64,000 nt of DNA, taken from Natronomonas halophila (GTDB taxonomy: Archaea > Halobacteriota > Halobacteria > Halobacteriales > Haloarculaceae). The first letter of the stretch is position 1, and each line of letters starts with the position of its first letter. Both the position numbers and the translations under genes were made by a program. The stretch covers positions 744,001-808,000 of the forward strand of contig NZ_CP058334.1 in NCBI RefSeq assembly GCF_013391085.1, read 5' to 3'. The notes under the pieces are model-generated. The model was not told where the DNA came from, did not search any database, and saw nothing but the letters and a program-made list of their open reading frames with translations. Below are positions 26,218-35,489 of the stretch, one piece after another.

Positions 26218-28101
26218 TTAGTGCTGCTTACCGGCAACGGTGGCCGAAGCACACGCGACTATTATATCGTGGGTCTCGCCGGCGGGAACCGAGAAGGCTA
26301 CACGAACGTCCTGCCGGTCGCCATCGATGCGCTGCCAGCGCTTTTCGCCCCCATCGACGCGCACGCCGGGACAGGCGCCGAGCGGGACCGTCACCGCGCC
26401 TTCGAACTCGCGCGCGAGGTCGTTTTCGAGCCGAACGACCGTCCGCTCGGCGGACCGCTCGACGAACGACGCATCGAAACGATAGGACGGCATCGAGTAG
26501 AGTCCGAGGTCGGCGTTCGTCGCACTCCAGAGACCCGGTTCAAGCGCCCGCCCGCTCAGGAACCCGTCTGTCGCCGGATAGCCGAACGTTCGCGGGTCGA
26601 CGCGGCTCCCGTCCCGTGCGAGCGGGACGGTCCGCCAGCCCCAGTACTGGGTCGTTCCTGAGGCTGCGGTCGTCGCCTCGACGAACAGCGTCCCGTCGCC
26701 CTCCGCGAGGACGGCTTCGGCGTCGCCCTCAACCGGGTTGCCGTCGGGGTCGACGTATTCGAGGCCGGTCCCTGTCGTCGCAGCGATGTTGTCCGCCCCG
26801 TCGTTGCGGGCGATGCGGTCCCGGTGGGCGTGGCCGGAGACGTGCAGCGAGACGCCCACATCCCGGAGGAGCGTTCGTATCGCCTCGCGGTTCTTGCCGA
26901 GCCAGCCGCCACCGGACCCTTCGGCGCCGCGGCCGACCTGCTCTGCGGCCGGGATTCCATCGGTCGTCCGGGTCACCTCCCCGCCCTCGGTCTGTCGCCA
27001 CGAGGGGTTGTGATGCGAGAGCGTCAGGATGGTGCCGTCGTTTTCGGCCCGCCACGAGCGGAGGTCCTCGGCGACCCACGCGAACTGCTCGTTGCGGACC
27101 TGTCCGCCCCACGTCGAGGGCACTGCCGACGGCGCGATGCGGTCCAGCGCCGGCCAGTCGTAGGAATCCATCGAGAGGAGATGGAAATCGGGCCGAATAT
27201 CGACGCTGTAGTGCCACGGCGCGAAGTAGCGCCGCCAGAGTTTCTTGCCGTCGATGCCCGCGCCCGGCGAGATGTAGCCGTCGTGGTTGCCCAGCGTCAC
27301 GAACGTGGGGGCGTCAATCTGGTTCAGAACCCGGTAGGCATCCTCGTATTCCTGATAGTAGCCCGGCGACCCGAAAGCGAGGTCGCCGATGACGAGCACG
27401 ATATCGGGGTCGGAGGCGTTCACTTCGGCGTTGGCCCGCTGGAAGGCGCCCCAGCGGTCCTCCTCGGTGCCGGTCCCGAACGTCTCCCGATAGCGAAACA
27501 GGAACGGTTCGGGACCCCGCTCCTCAACCGATTCCCGTCCGCCATCCTGAAACGGCCGCGGGTCGCCCACATGGGGGTCGCCCATAATGGCGACATCCGG
27601 TTCGTCGGGGAACGATTCGTGGATGCTCACCGCCAGTGGTTGGCCGTCGACTTCGCCGTCGACGGTCACGCGGAGGTCGTACATCCCCTCGGTGAACCGC
27701 CGGTCGAGACTCGGAATCTCGAACTCGGCGACGGTGTATTCCTCGCCGGTTCGAACCCAGATATTGCTCGGTTTTCGGCCGTCGGACAGGGATTCCAACC
27801 GTAGGTCCGTCTCCGGTTTCGCGGTACCGAAGGAAGGAACAAGTGTCGCCGATACCGACTCGACGTCGGCATCGAGTTCGACCCGCAGTGTCTCGTTCGG
27901 TTCCTGAACCGCGGGGACGCCGACCAGCGGATAGCGGAGCGTGTCGATTCGCCGGCCGACTTCGCCGAAGACGCTGGGGGCGGTTCGGGCGGCGGCGTCG
28001 ACCGCGTCGCCGACGGGGGCGGCGGCACCCCCACCTATCGCGAGGGGAAGTAGTCCGGCACCGGCTCCACGAAGCACCGTTCGTCGGGTAGGACGGGACA
28101 C
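26218..28101 (-). CDS. Tat-exported calcineurin-like metallophosphoesterase
   Basis: 627 aa, GTG start. The Tat signal is TRRTVLRGAGAGLLPLAIGG. An N-terminal beta domain (about 45-160) precedes the phosphoesterase core, whose metal motifs are complete and in order: MGDPHVGD, VIGDLAFGS, LGNHDGY, LSHHNPSW and VSGHAHRDR. The C-terminal ~150 residues form another beta-rich domain. It probably hydrolyses extracellular phosphate esters or nucleotides. It shares the region left of its stop with the divergent PadR promoter. Confidence 0.85.
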   Translation of the reverse strand: MSRPTRRTVLRGAGAGLLPLAIGGGAAAPVGDAVDAAARTAPSVFGEVGRRIDTLRYPLVGVPAVQEPNETLRVELDADVESVSATLVPSFGTAKPETDLRLESLSDGRKPSNIWVRTGEEYTVAEFEIPSLDRRFTEGMYDLRVTVDGEVDGQPLAVSIHESFPDEPDVAIMGDPHVGDPRPFQDGGRESVEERGPEPFLFRYRETFGTGTEEDRWGAFQRANAEVNASDPDIVLVIGDLAFGSPGYYQEYEDAYRVLNQIDAPTFVTLGNHDGYISPGAGIDGKKLWRRYFAPWHYSVDIRPDFHLLSMDSYDWPALDRIAPSAVPSTWGGQVRNEQFAWVAEDLRSWRAENDGTILTLSHHNPSWRQTEGGEVTRTTDGIPAAEQVGRGAEGSGGGWLGKNREAIRTLLRDVGVSLHVSGHAHRDRIARNDGADNIAATTGTGLEYVDPDGNPVEGDAEAVLAEGDGTLFVEATTAASGTTQYWGWRTVPLARDGSRVDPRTFGYPATDGFLSGRALEPGLWSATNADLGLYSMPSYRFDASFVERSAERTVVRLENDLAREFEGAVTVPLGACPGVRVDGGEKRWQRIDGDRQDVRVAFSVPAGETHDIIVACASATVAGKQH

Positions 28102-28222
28102 GGATACCGACTCATCGAAACCGCCGTGCTAAATCTTGACGCGGGGTAATACCGGCATATTAAGTGAGAGGTGCCGAGCGATGGCCACGTAACTTATGGG
28201 CGCCCGATGGGTATGAATCGGC

Positions 28223-28858
28223 ATGAAACGTCGCGCGCTACTGGCAGGTATTCCGATGGCGCTGTTCGCTGGCTGTACGAGCCTCGTGGTCGACGGGGAA
28301 GCCGAGTTCGAGGCCCAGACGGCGACCGTCTCCGAATCGGCCCGCTCCGAGACCGACTACGAGGAGGTCGAAGTCACGGAGAACACCGTCGAGCGGGAAC
28401 TACCGGCTGGTCGAACGGTTCGCGTCGTCAACTCCCTCGCGGAATACTCCCGGACGGTCAATACCGGCCTGGGTGTCAGCGGCGAACTCGCCCGCTTTAC
28501 GGCAGTCGCCACCCCGGAAGTCGATATCGCCGGGCAGGCGATGAACCCCGTCGCTGACATGGATAACGACGAACTCGCCGAACGGGTCCAACAGCAGTAC
28601 GACAACGTTCGGAACATCGAAAGCGTCGGCGACCGAACCACGACGGTCGGCGATACCGAAACCACCGTCTCGAAATACGACGCGGAGGCCCAGACGAACG
28701 GCCAGAACGTCGATATCAACATCCATATCTGCCGTATCCAAAACGAGGGCGACTTCGTCATCTGTGCCGCGGTCCACCCGCGCGATATCGACGAGGAATC
28801 CCGCGTCGACACGCTTCTCGCGGGTATCCAGCATCCGACGAATTCCTCATCCGAGTAA
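28223..28858 (+). CDS. Putative lipoprotein (DUF6517-like)
   Basis: 211 aa. The signal MKRRALLAGIPMALFAGC ends in a lipobox with Cys18, so it is membrane-anchored by lipid. The mature domain (residues ~45-205) includes ARFTAVATPEVDIAGQAMNP and a region of alternating strands, and matches a haloarchaeal family of unknown function. Its last 12 bases overlap the 3' end of the convergent transporter gene. Confidence 0.75.
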   Translation: MKRRALLAGIPMALFAGCTSLVVDGEAEFEAQTATVSESARSETDYEEVEVTENTVERELPAGRTVRVVNSLAEYSRTVNTGLGVSGELARFTAVATPEVDIAGQAMNPVADMDNDELAERVQQQYDNVRNIESVGDRTTTVGDTETTVSKYDAEAQTNGQNVDINIHICRIQNEGDFVICAAVHPRDIDEESRVDTLLAGIQHPTNSSSE

Positions 28859-30070
28859 TATCGGCCCGATGAGCACCCCCATCAGGTGGACGCGCCGAGC
28901 GTGAAACCGGGCGGGGACCAGCCCGATTACCGCCGCTGCGATATAACACCCGATACCGACGGGACCCGCGAACAGATACCCGATAGCGCCGAGGCCGACC
29001 AGCACGGTGACCGATAGTCGCGTCGGGTCGATGCGACCGACCACCCGGAGGTACCGGTCACCGAGGGTCACCACGAGACAGAACCCGACTACCGCAGCGA
29101 GAGCCACCGCGGCGAGCAGGTGCGGGACCGAAAGCGGCACGCTCGCCTCCTCGACGGCGACGAGCACGCCGGTTCGTGGCGCACCGAGTGCGACCAGCGC
29201 GAAGAGGGCGAAAATCGTGTTCGCAGTGTTGACCCCGGACGTCGTCACGACGAATCCCCGGGCGCCGTAGCGGCCCGGCACCGCGAGCAGGGACAGCGTC
29301 GCGGCAACGGCACTGGAGACGGCGGGCACGTAGCCGACGATAGCACCGGCGACGGTTCCGAGCCCCGACAAGCCAGTCATTCCGAGTTTCGAGACGGCGA
29401 CGGCAGGGTCGTCCTGCGGTGGGACTCCTTCGCCGCCGATGGCGTCGATGAGTACGGGCGCGCCGAACAGGCCAGCGAAAAGCGGTGCGAGCACGCCCCC
29501 GGCCGCAAGCGGGGCATCCGGTGAGAGGTCCAGCGTCGCAATCCCGAGCATCGCGCTCGTGACGAAGGCGAAGGCCCCGACGGCCATCGAGACGAAGTCC
29601 CGTTCGGTCAAGAGAAGGACGCCGACGAGGGCCAGCAGGACGACGGAGAGGTTCGCCCGCACCAGCGGCCACAACGAGACCATCGTCCGTGTGACCGGAA
29701 CCGCGAGCGGGACCGCAAGCAGAACGGCGATGCCACTACCCAGCGCCGACAGGCGGAGCGCCTCCCGCCCCCGCCCTTCGAGGACGAGTCGGTGGCCCGG
29801 AAGTGCCGCGACGGCCATCGCCGGGTCGGGGACGCCCAGCGCCAGCGTCGGCACGATTTCGAGGAACGTGTGGACCACGCCGGCCGACAACATCGCCATC
29901 CCCACCGACAGCGGCGGTCCCGGTACCGACGGCGCGATGCCGGCCAACAGCAGCGCCATATTGTTCGCGTGAAGCCCCGGAATCAGTCCGCTGGCCGTTC
30001 CCAGCGCGATACCTCCGGCGACGAACGCCAGCGCTGTCAGCGTGCTTCGGGGCGCGAGGGCCACCTCCAT
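28847..30070 (-). CDS. TctA-like (DUF112) membrane permease
   Basis: 407 aa with about ten transmembrane segments. SGLIPGLHANNMALLLAG and VHTFLEIVPTLALGVPDP are the TctA-type glycine/proline loops, and a second copy is GTVAGAIVGYVPAVSSAV. The usual TctA is ~500 residues and works with TctB and TctC. No partners are nearby, so a stand-alone carrier of organic acids is likely. It ends inside the convergent lipoprotein gene by 12 bp. Confidence 0.75.
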   Translation of the reverse strand: MEVALAPRSTLTALAFVAGGIALGTASGLIPGLHANNMALLLAGIAPSVPGPPLSVGMAMLSAGVVHTFLEIVPTLALGVPDPAMAVAALPGHRLVLEGRGREALRLSALGSGIAVLLAVPLAVPVTRTMVSLWPLVRANLSVVLLALVGVLLLTERDFVSMAVGAFAFVTSAMLGIATLDLSPDAPLAAGGVLAPLFAGLFGAPVLIDAIGGEGVPPQDDPAVAVSKLGMTGLSGLGTVAGAIVGYVPAVSSAVAATLSLLAVPGRYGARGFVVTTSGVNTANTIFALFALVALGAPRTGVLVAVEEASVPLSVPHLLAAVALAAVVGFCLVVTLGDRYLRVVGRIDPTRLSVTVLVGLGAIGYLFAGPVGIGCYIAAAVIGLVPARFHARRVHLMGVLIGPILLG

Positions 30071-30180
30071 CGCGAGTGGGTGGCCGCGTGTTCGTACTTA
30101 AATCCGCGCTCGGTCGGCGGCGCGAACGACGGCGCTGCGGCTATCCGGTCGATAAATAGAGAAGGTTGCTGTTGGCCAGT

Positions 30181-30525
30181 TTAGCCGAACAGTTCGCCGA
30201 GGCCCTCGCCGCCGTCCTCGTCGTCGCCGTCTTCCTCTTCGTCGGCTTCGGCTTCTTCTTCGGCTTCTTCCTCGGCCTCGTCGGCCTCGGCCTCTTCGTC
30301 GGCAGCACCGGAAGCAGCGCCGCCAGCAGCGGCGCCGCCCGCGGGTGCGGCCGCGGCCGTCTCGATGGCCTCTTCGACGTCAACGTCCTCCAGCGCGGCG
30401 ACGAGCGCCTTGACGCGGGATTCCTCGACGTCGACACCGGCCGCCTCAAGGACGCCCGTCAGCTTGTCTTCGTTGATCTCTTCGCCAGTCTCGTGCAGGA
30501 TAAGTGCTGCGTAAACGTATTCCAT
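30181..30525 (-). CDS. rpl12: 50S ribosomal protein L12 (P1)
   Basis: 114 aa. Forms the ribosomal stalk that recruits translational GTPases. The N-terminal dimerisation domain is [20 protein letters not shown], then an Ala/Gly hinge. A very acidic Glu/Asp tail ends GLGELFG, the factor-binding tip. Last of the L1-L10-L12 group on the minus strand, 6 bp after rplP0. Confidence 0.97.
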   Translation of the reverse strand: MEYVYAALILHETGEEINEDKLTGVLEAAGVDVEESRVKALVAALEDVDVEEAIETAAAAPAGGAAAGGAASGAADEEAEADEAEEEAEEEAEADEEEDGDDEDGGEGLGELFG

Positions 30526-30531
30526 GATGTA

Positions 30532-31593
30532 TCACCCGAACATGTCGCCGAGAGCGTCGCCGCCGTCTTCTTCCTCGTCGTCGGCGCCTTCCTCGGCTTC
30601 CGCTGCTTCTTCGTCGCTCGATTCTGCTTCTGCGTCCTCGTCCTCCTCGTCGGACGCCTCGGATTCGGCTTCCGCCTCTGCTGCGGGCGCCTCGACGCCG
30701 CGGAGCTCCTCGGGGAGCGCCTCCTCGTCGTCGATTTGCGCGGCCAGCGCGCGAACCTGCGCGTCAGCCGTCGAGACGAGGTCGTCCGCGAGGTCCGGGC
30801 TCTCGACGGACGCCGAGAGACCGACGGACTTGGCCTCGCCCGCTGCCTTCGCCAGCAGCGAGGGGACCGTCCGTGAAGTCGGGTACTCGGAGTTGACCGC
30901 GAGGTTCCGGGCTGCGGCCGCGGCGGACTCGATGTCCGCGCGGTACTCCTCGACGTCGATGGCGAGTTCCTCGGGCGCGAACAGCACGCCGTCGGAGAAC
31001 ACGCCACGCAGGTCGAGGCCGACCTCTTTCGGCTCGATGCCGAGTTCGCTGAGGACGTTCGCGAGGTCCTGGGAGACCTCCTCGCCAGCGTCCAGAACCT
31101 TCGAGTCCTCCATCACCTGGATGGAGCCCTCTTCGATGCGAGCGTTCGCACCGACGGCCTGGAGGTCGCCGACGAACGGACCCGGGTCGACGCCCGTGTC
31201 ACCCTCGGGGATGACGATGTCGTTGGGCGCGACCTCACCGGCGCCGATAGGCGCGGGGGTCTTGGATTCCTCGAGCTGCTGGTAGAGCCCGAAGGGGTTG
31301 TCGTTCGTGCCGATGAGTCCGACCTGTCCGGAAACGTGTTCGGTCAGGTCTTCGAGGCCGTCGTCGACCTCTTCGAGGGCACGAACCACGAGCGTGTTCC
31401 GCGAGACGCGCAGGGCTGCGGTACCGTGCAGGCCACGGCGCATGTCCTGCAGTTGGCGGCTCGGGATGCCGGCGATGTCGACGACGCCGACCGAATCGTA
31501 TCGCTCGACGAACTCGATGAGGTCGTCGACTTCCTCACGCTTCCACTGCGGAATCGTTTCGGTTTTGCGTTCGGATTCGGCTTCGGCGCTCAT
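30532..31593 (-). CDS. rplP0: 50S ribosomal protein L10 (P0)
   Basis: 353 aa. The stalk base that holds L12 dimers and contacts 23S rRNA and L11. The N-terminal RNA-binding domain includes [21 protein letters not shown] long C-terminal extension has the L12-binding helices and an acidic tail ending ALGDMFG, shared with L12. Its ATG overlaps the L1 stop by 4 bp, so the two are translationally coupled. Confidence 0.97.
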   Translation of the reverse strand: MSAEAESERKTETIPQWKREEVDDLIEFVERYDSVGVVDIAGIPSRQLQDMRRGLHGTAALRVSRNTLVVRALEEVDDGLEDLTEHVSGQVGLIGTNDNPFGLYQQLEESKTPAPIGAGEVAPNDIVIPEGDTGVDPGPFVGDLQAVGANARIEEGSIQVMEDSKVLDAGEEVSQDLANVLSELGIEPKEVGLDLRGVFSDGVLFAPEELAIDVEEYRADIESAAAAARNLAVNSEYPTSRTVPSLLAKAAGEAKSVGLSASVESPDLADDLVSTADAQVRALAAQIDDEEALPEELRGVEAPAAEAEAESEASDEEDEDAEAESSDEEAAEAEEGADDEEEDGGDALGDMFG

Positions 31594-32228
31594 GCGGGCA
31601 CCTCCACGGCCGGCCCCATCGTCGTCTTCACGTAGACGGCGTCGATGTTCTGCGGCCCCTTCTCGAGGTCCGTGAACAGCCGACGCAGAATGACGTCGAT
31701 GTTGTCGGAAATGTTCTCGGCGTCCATGTCCTCGGCACCGACGCGCGTGTGGAACGTACGTCGGTCACGGGAACGGACCTGAACGGTGTTCTTCATGCGG
31801 TTGACCGTCTCGACGACGTCGTCGTCGGGGTCCAGCGGGGTCGGCATCTTCCCTCGGGGACCGAGCACGGTACCGAGGTAGCGACCGATGTCCTGCATCA
31901 TGTTCTCTTCCGCGATGAAGAAGTCCGTCTCTTCAGCGAGGTCTTTCGCCGCGTCATCGTCGTCGCCGAGGTCTTCAAGGTCGTCGCTGTCAAGCACGTC
32001 GTCAGCAACGTCCTCGGCCTGGAGGGCCGTTTCACCTTCGGCGAACACGACGATACGCGTGTCCTGGCCCGTACCCGCAGGTAGGACGATACTCTCGTCT
32101 ACACGGTTGTTGGGGTCGTCTAGGTCTATGTCGCGCAGGTTAATCGCGAGGTCGACCGTTTCACGGAAATTCCGCTCAGGGGCCTCCTCGAGTGCGCGAT
32201 TTACTGCGTCCTCTATCGAATTTGCCAT
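31590..32228 (-). CDS. rpl1: 50S ribosomal protein L1
   Basis: 212 aa. Binds the L1 stalk of 23S rRNA and in archaea also represses its own mRNA. The family text includes [39 protein letters not shown] and [13 protein letters not shown] at the end. A structured leader with two hairpins precedes it. It starts the L1-L10-L12 unit. Length is normal. Confidence 0.97.
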   Translation of the reverse strand: MANSIEDAVNRALEEAPERNFRETVDLAINLRDIDLDDPNNRVDESIVLPAGTGQDTRIVVFAEGETALQAEDVADDVLDSDDLEDLGDDDDAAKDLAEETDFFIAEENMMQDIGRYLGTVLGPRGKMPTPLDPDDDVVETVNRMKNTVQVRSRDRRTFHTRVGAEDMDAENISDNIDVILRRLFTDLEKGPQNIDAVYVKTTMGPAVEVPA

Positions 32229-32237
32229 CGTTCACCT

Positions 32238-32288
32238 CCGTAGTTGCAGCCACAAGGGCTACTACGGTGTGAAACAGGCTGCGCCTGT
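32238..32288 (-). promoter_or_regulatory. Structured leader of rpl1 mRNA, probable L1 autoregulatory site
   Basis: Two hairpins on the minus strand. 32274-32288 pairs ACAGGC with GCCTGT around a 3-nt loop. 32238-32267 pairs CCGTAGT with ACTACGG, with an inner AGCC/GGCT. The ribosome-binding GGAGGTG touches the base of the second. L1 autorepression through a leader that mimics its rRNA site is established in halobacteria. Assignment of this hairpin is by position and shape. Confidence 0.65.
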
Positions 32289-32312
32289 CTCGTGCGAAAC
32301 GACGGGGATGAC

Positions 32313-32320
32313 GCACTTAA
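32313..32320 (-). promoter_or_regulatory. TATA-like element for rpl1
   Basis: TTAAGTGC on the minus strand. Initiation 25-30 nt downstream would fall at about 32290, exactly where the first leader hairpin begins. Confidence 0.4.
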
Positions 32321-32352
32321 GGCCGTCGAACCAGCGGTGTCCGAACCGGGTT

Positions 32353-32805
32353 TCACCGCGCGTCGCCGTCGATAAATCGGTCTTCGAGGTCCGACGGCGG
32401 CACCAGACATCGGTCCCGCTGGCCGAACCAGTCGTAGCGGTTGGCCGCCACGAACTCGTAAACCCGGTCGCGAATCGAGCGCGGAACGGCGACGAAGGGA
32501 TAGAGGAGCGAATACGGGAACCCGAGCCGCTTCAGCATCCGAAGCGCGGCGGTCGACTTCGTATAGTAATCCTCGCCCTCGATGAGCACGAACGTCTCGA
32601 AGCGTTCGGTCGGCAAGCCATGCCGTTCCAGCAACTGCTGGCCGGCCTCGGACTGCAGCGCCGCGAACCGGAAGCGTGCCTCGGGGTCCCGCTCGATGAC
32701 CCACTGAACGAAGCCGTTACAGAGGTTGCAAACGCCGTCGAACAGCAGTATCGGCTTGTCAGTTGGGATTGCGACGCCGCTGTCGACTGGCTCGCCGTTT
32801 GCCAC
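32353..32805 (-). CDS. DCC-family (DUF393) thiol-disulfide-like protein
   Basis: 150 aa with GTG start. The family opening ILLFDGVCNLCNGFVQWVIE contains the DxxCxxC motif that names it. FRFAALQSEAGQQLL and RDRCLVPP follow. The fold is thioredoxin-like, so a redox role is likely, but the partner is unknown. It sits between rpl11 and rpl1, normally adjacent or near in haloarchaea, with its own short gaps on both sides. Confidence 0.85.
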   Translation of the reverse strand: MANGEPVDSGVAIPTDKPILLFDGVCNLCNGFVQWVIERDPEARFRFAALQSEAGQQLLERHGLPTERFETFVLIEGEDYYTKSTAALRMLKRLGFPYSLLYPFVAVPRSIRDRVYEFVAANRYDWFGQRDRCLVPPSDLEDRFIDGDAR

Positions 32806-32868
32806 ACACGATGCTACGCCTGCGAGGAGTAAAAAGAACGCGAGAAACGCACCGAAAATCGAACCGGT

Positions 32869-33360
32869 TTACGCTGCCGCTTCAGCCTCGGCGAAGGTGT
32901 CGTCGTACTCGCCGTCTTCGAGCCGCTGCTTGTAGGTACGGGCGTCCTCGCCTTCGATGGTGACACCGAGGGAGACACACGTACCGGCGACCTCTTTGGA
33001 GGCGCCGCGGGCGTCGTAGGCGAGCAGGTCCGGGAGCTTCTGCTCGGCGATTTTCTTGAGCTGTTCGACGGACATGTCGGCGACGAAGTCCTCCTGAGGT
33101 TCGCCCGAACCCGTCTCGAAGCCGAGTTCGTCCTTGATGAGGGCGGCCGTCGGCGGGACACCGACCTCGATTTCGAAGGAGCCGTCGTCCTCGTATTCGA
33201 CGGTCACGGGGACTTCGGTGCCGTCGAAGGCTTCCGTCTGCTCGTTGATTTCGTTGACAACCGCCTGCACGTCCACGGGCGTCGGGCCGAGTTCGGGGCC
33301 GAGCGGCGGCCCGGGGTCGGCCTGCCCGCCGGGGACGAGCACTTCGATAGTTCCAGCCAT
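32869..33360 (-). CDS. rpl11: 50S ribosomal protein L11
   Basis: 163 aa. Part of the GTPase-associated centre, together with L10. It starts MAGTIEVLVPGGQADPGPPL; the three upstream codons are discarded. The Pro-rich N-terminal domain (GPELGPTPVDVQAVVNEINE) and the RNA-binding C-terminal half (LLAYDARGASKEVAGTCVSL) are complete. First ribosomal gene of this minus-strand run. Confidence 0.96.
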   Translation of the reverse strand: MAGTIEVLVPGGQADPGPPLGPELGPTPVDVQAVVNEINEQTEAFDGTEVPVTVEYEDDGSFEIEVGVPPTAALIKDELGFETGSGEPQEDFVADMSVEQLKKIAEQKLPDLLAYDARGASKEVAGTCVSLGVTIEGEDARTYKQRLEDGEYDDTFAEAEAAA

Positions 33361-33508
33361 ACACGACACGAGTGTCGCCGCGGTTTTAAGGGTTGTCGAT
33401 TCCGTTCGCCGTGCGACTGCGGGGCATAGCGCCCGAAACCCCGCGAGAATCCAGCAAGCGACAGCGGGTCCCGAAGGTCATAAGCCCGCAGTTGCCCACA
33501 GTAGAGGT

Positions 33509-34402
33509 ATGCAGGCGCTCGTCATCGTCGCCCACGGGTCGCATCTGAACCCGGACGCGAGTACCCCGACCTACGAGCACGCCGACACCATCCGCGAGGC
33601 CGGCGTCTTCGACGAGGTCGAAACCGCGTTCTGGAAGGAGGAACCGTCGTTCCGCGAGGTCCTGCGAACCCTCGAGAGCGACGAAGTGTACGTCGTCCCG
33701 CTGTTCATCTCGGAGGGATACTTCACCGAGGAGGTCATCCCCCGGGAACTCCGCCTCGACGACTGGGACGTCGAGGAATGGGATTCGGACGGTACGAGCG
33801 CCACCCACGCGACGCTGGAAGCCGACGACGTCGCAAAGACGGTCCACTACTGCGGGCCGGTCGGTACCCACGACGCGATGACCGACGTCATCGTCCGCCG
33901 CGCGGAGACGGTTACCGGCGACCCCGACGTAGGGGACGGCTTCGGCCTCGCCGTCGTCGGCCACGGCACCGAGCGCAACGAGAACTCCGCGAAGGCCATC
34001 GAGTACCACGCCGAACGCGTCGCCGAACGGGACCGCTTCGACGAGGTGAAGGCGCTGTTCATGGACGAGGACCCCGAAATCGACGACGTGACCGACTTCT
34101 TCGAGGCCGAGGACGTCATCATCGTCCCGCTGTTCGTCGCCGACGGCTACCACACACAGGAGGACATCCCCGAGGACATGGGCCTGACCGACGACTACCG
34201 GAAAGGCTGGGACACGCCCGCGGAGGTCGACGGCCACCGCATCTGGTATGCGGGCGCCGTCGGCACCGAGGCGCTGATGGCCGACGTCGTCCTCGAACGG
34301 GCGGCGGATGCCGGCGCCGATGTCGGCAACGCCATCGAGGAGATTCGTCGCCGCACGCGCGTTGCGGGAACCGAAGATGCCAGCGCGAGCGCGGGGGACT
34401 GA
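33509..34402 (+). CDS. cbiX: Two-domain CbiX sirohydrochlorin cobaltochelatase
   Basis: 297 aa. It inserts cobalt (or another metal) into a tetrapyrrole for B12 synthesis. Two homologous halves are visible. The first is MQALVIVAHGSHLNPDA with VVPLFISEGYFTEEVIP. The second is LAVVGHGTERNENSAKAIEY with IVPLFVADGYHTQEDIP. Each carries the HG(S/T) metal-site His and a downstream Gly-Tyr-(F/H) motif. Its stop is one base before the start of the DR2241-type partner. Confidence 0.88.
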   Translation: MQALVIVAHGSHLNPDASTPTYEHADTIREAGVFDEVETAFWKEEPSFREVLRTLESDEVYVVPLFISEGYFTEEVIPRELRLDDWDVEEWDSDGTSATHATLEADDVAKTVHYCGPVGTHDAMTDVIVRRAETVTGDPDVGDGFGLAVVGHGTERNENSAKAIEYHAERVAERDRFDEVKALFMDEDPEIDDVTDFFEAEDVIIVPLFVADGYHTQEDIPEDMGLTDDYRKGWDTPAEVDGHRIWYAGAVGTEALMADVVLERAADAGADVGNAIEEIRRRTRVAGTEDASASAGD

Positions 34403-34403
34403 C

Positions 34404-35489
34404 GTGAACGACACACAACTCACCGCGCTCGTCGAGGCGACCGACGAGGGCATCGACTACGACGGACTCTCCGTCGCCCGCGACGGCGACACCTACACCT
34501 TCGAGACCCCCGGCACCTCCCACGAGGGCCTCGACGAGGACGGCCTCCACGAGGTGGCTACCGAGAACCCGTGGTTCGTCTCGAACTGGTACTTCTGGAC
34601 GCAGGCGGATCGCCCCGACCCCGAAGAGGCGTTCCTCCGGTGGCTGGAGGGCGCCGACGAGACGCCCGTTCCGGAGCGCTACGAGGCGATGGCCGACGGC
34701 GGCCTCACCGAATCGTGGGGGCAACTCCACATCGACATCTCGCTTGGACAGGACGGCCAGCGCGTCTACACCCTCCGAAACGAGGAAGACAGCGACGCCG
34801 ACGTTGAGGCCCTGGAAGTCCACACCGACCCGCTGGACGCTCGCGAACTCGTCAAACACGACGACCGCGGGCGCTACCGGCCGCTGAAAACGGCGCCGAC
34901 GCTCCCGACCGGATGGGCGTTCGTCGACCTGGACGGCCGGGCGCTCGGTCGCGCCGTCGACGTCATCTATCCGGTCACCATCGCCAACTGGCATCTCGAA
35001 CGGCAGGGCGACCTCGACGTCTCCCACTGGGTGCCGACCATGGAACGGCAGACCGGCATCTACGGCGTCATCCAGACGTGGGACCGCGGCGAGGGCCACG
35101 AGCACGTCAACTGGGTTGCCGAGGCCTGTTGTGACGACTCTCAATGCCTGAAGCGCCGCGAGTGGGAGTACGACGAGGAGACGGACCTCGACGTCGACGG
35201 CGGCGACGGCGAGTTCCCGTGTCGGGAGCCCTGTTCGATGGTCGTCGCGGCCGCACGCCAGTGGACCAAGCTCGAAGCCGAGGAGCCGAAAACCTACGAG
35301 TTCGAACTCACGCCGAGCGAAAAGGAGCAAATCGAGGCCATCATCGACACCGTCGCCGAGGGCGAGGCCGACGAGGTCCGAGAGGCCGACGTCTACGACG
35401 ACGCCAACCGCTACCGGACGCGCTTTTTGCGGGCGAAACGGTTCGACGAGGAAGGAAACCTCTGTGGCGTCCCGACCGACGACGAGTAA
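34404..35489 (+). CDS. DR2241-type Fe-S protein paired with CbiX
   Basis: 361 aa, GTG start one base after the cbiX stop. The central part holds GWAFVDLDGRALGRAVDVIY and IANWHLERQGDLDVSHWVPT. The C-terminal half has CCDDSQCLKRREWEY and FPCREPCSMVVAAARQW, four or more Cys that suit a 4Fe-4S cluster. In Deinococcus DR2241 is fused to CbiX. The adjacent arrangement here supports a joint role in cobalamin or other tetrapyrrole metallation. Confidence 0.7.
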   Translation: MNDTQLTALVEATDEGIDYDGLSVARDGDTYTFETPGTSHEGLDEDGLHEVATENPWFVSNWYFWTQADRPDPEEAFLRWLEGADETPVPERYEAMADGGLTESWGQLHIDISLGQDGQRVYTLRNEEDSDADVEALEVHTDPLDARELVKHDDRGRYRPLKTAPTLPTGWAFVDLDGRALGRAVDVIYPVTIANWHLERQGDLDVSHWVPTMERQTGIYGVIQTWDRGEGHEHVNWVAEACCDDSQCLKRREWEYDEETDLDVDGGDGEFPCREPCSMVVAAARQWTKLEAEEPKTYEFELTPSEKEQIEAIIDTVAEGEADEVREADVYDDANRYRTRFLRAKRFDEEGNLCGVPTDDE

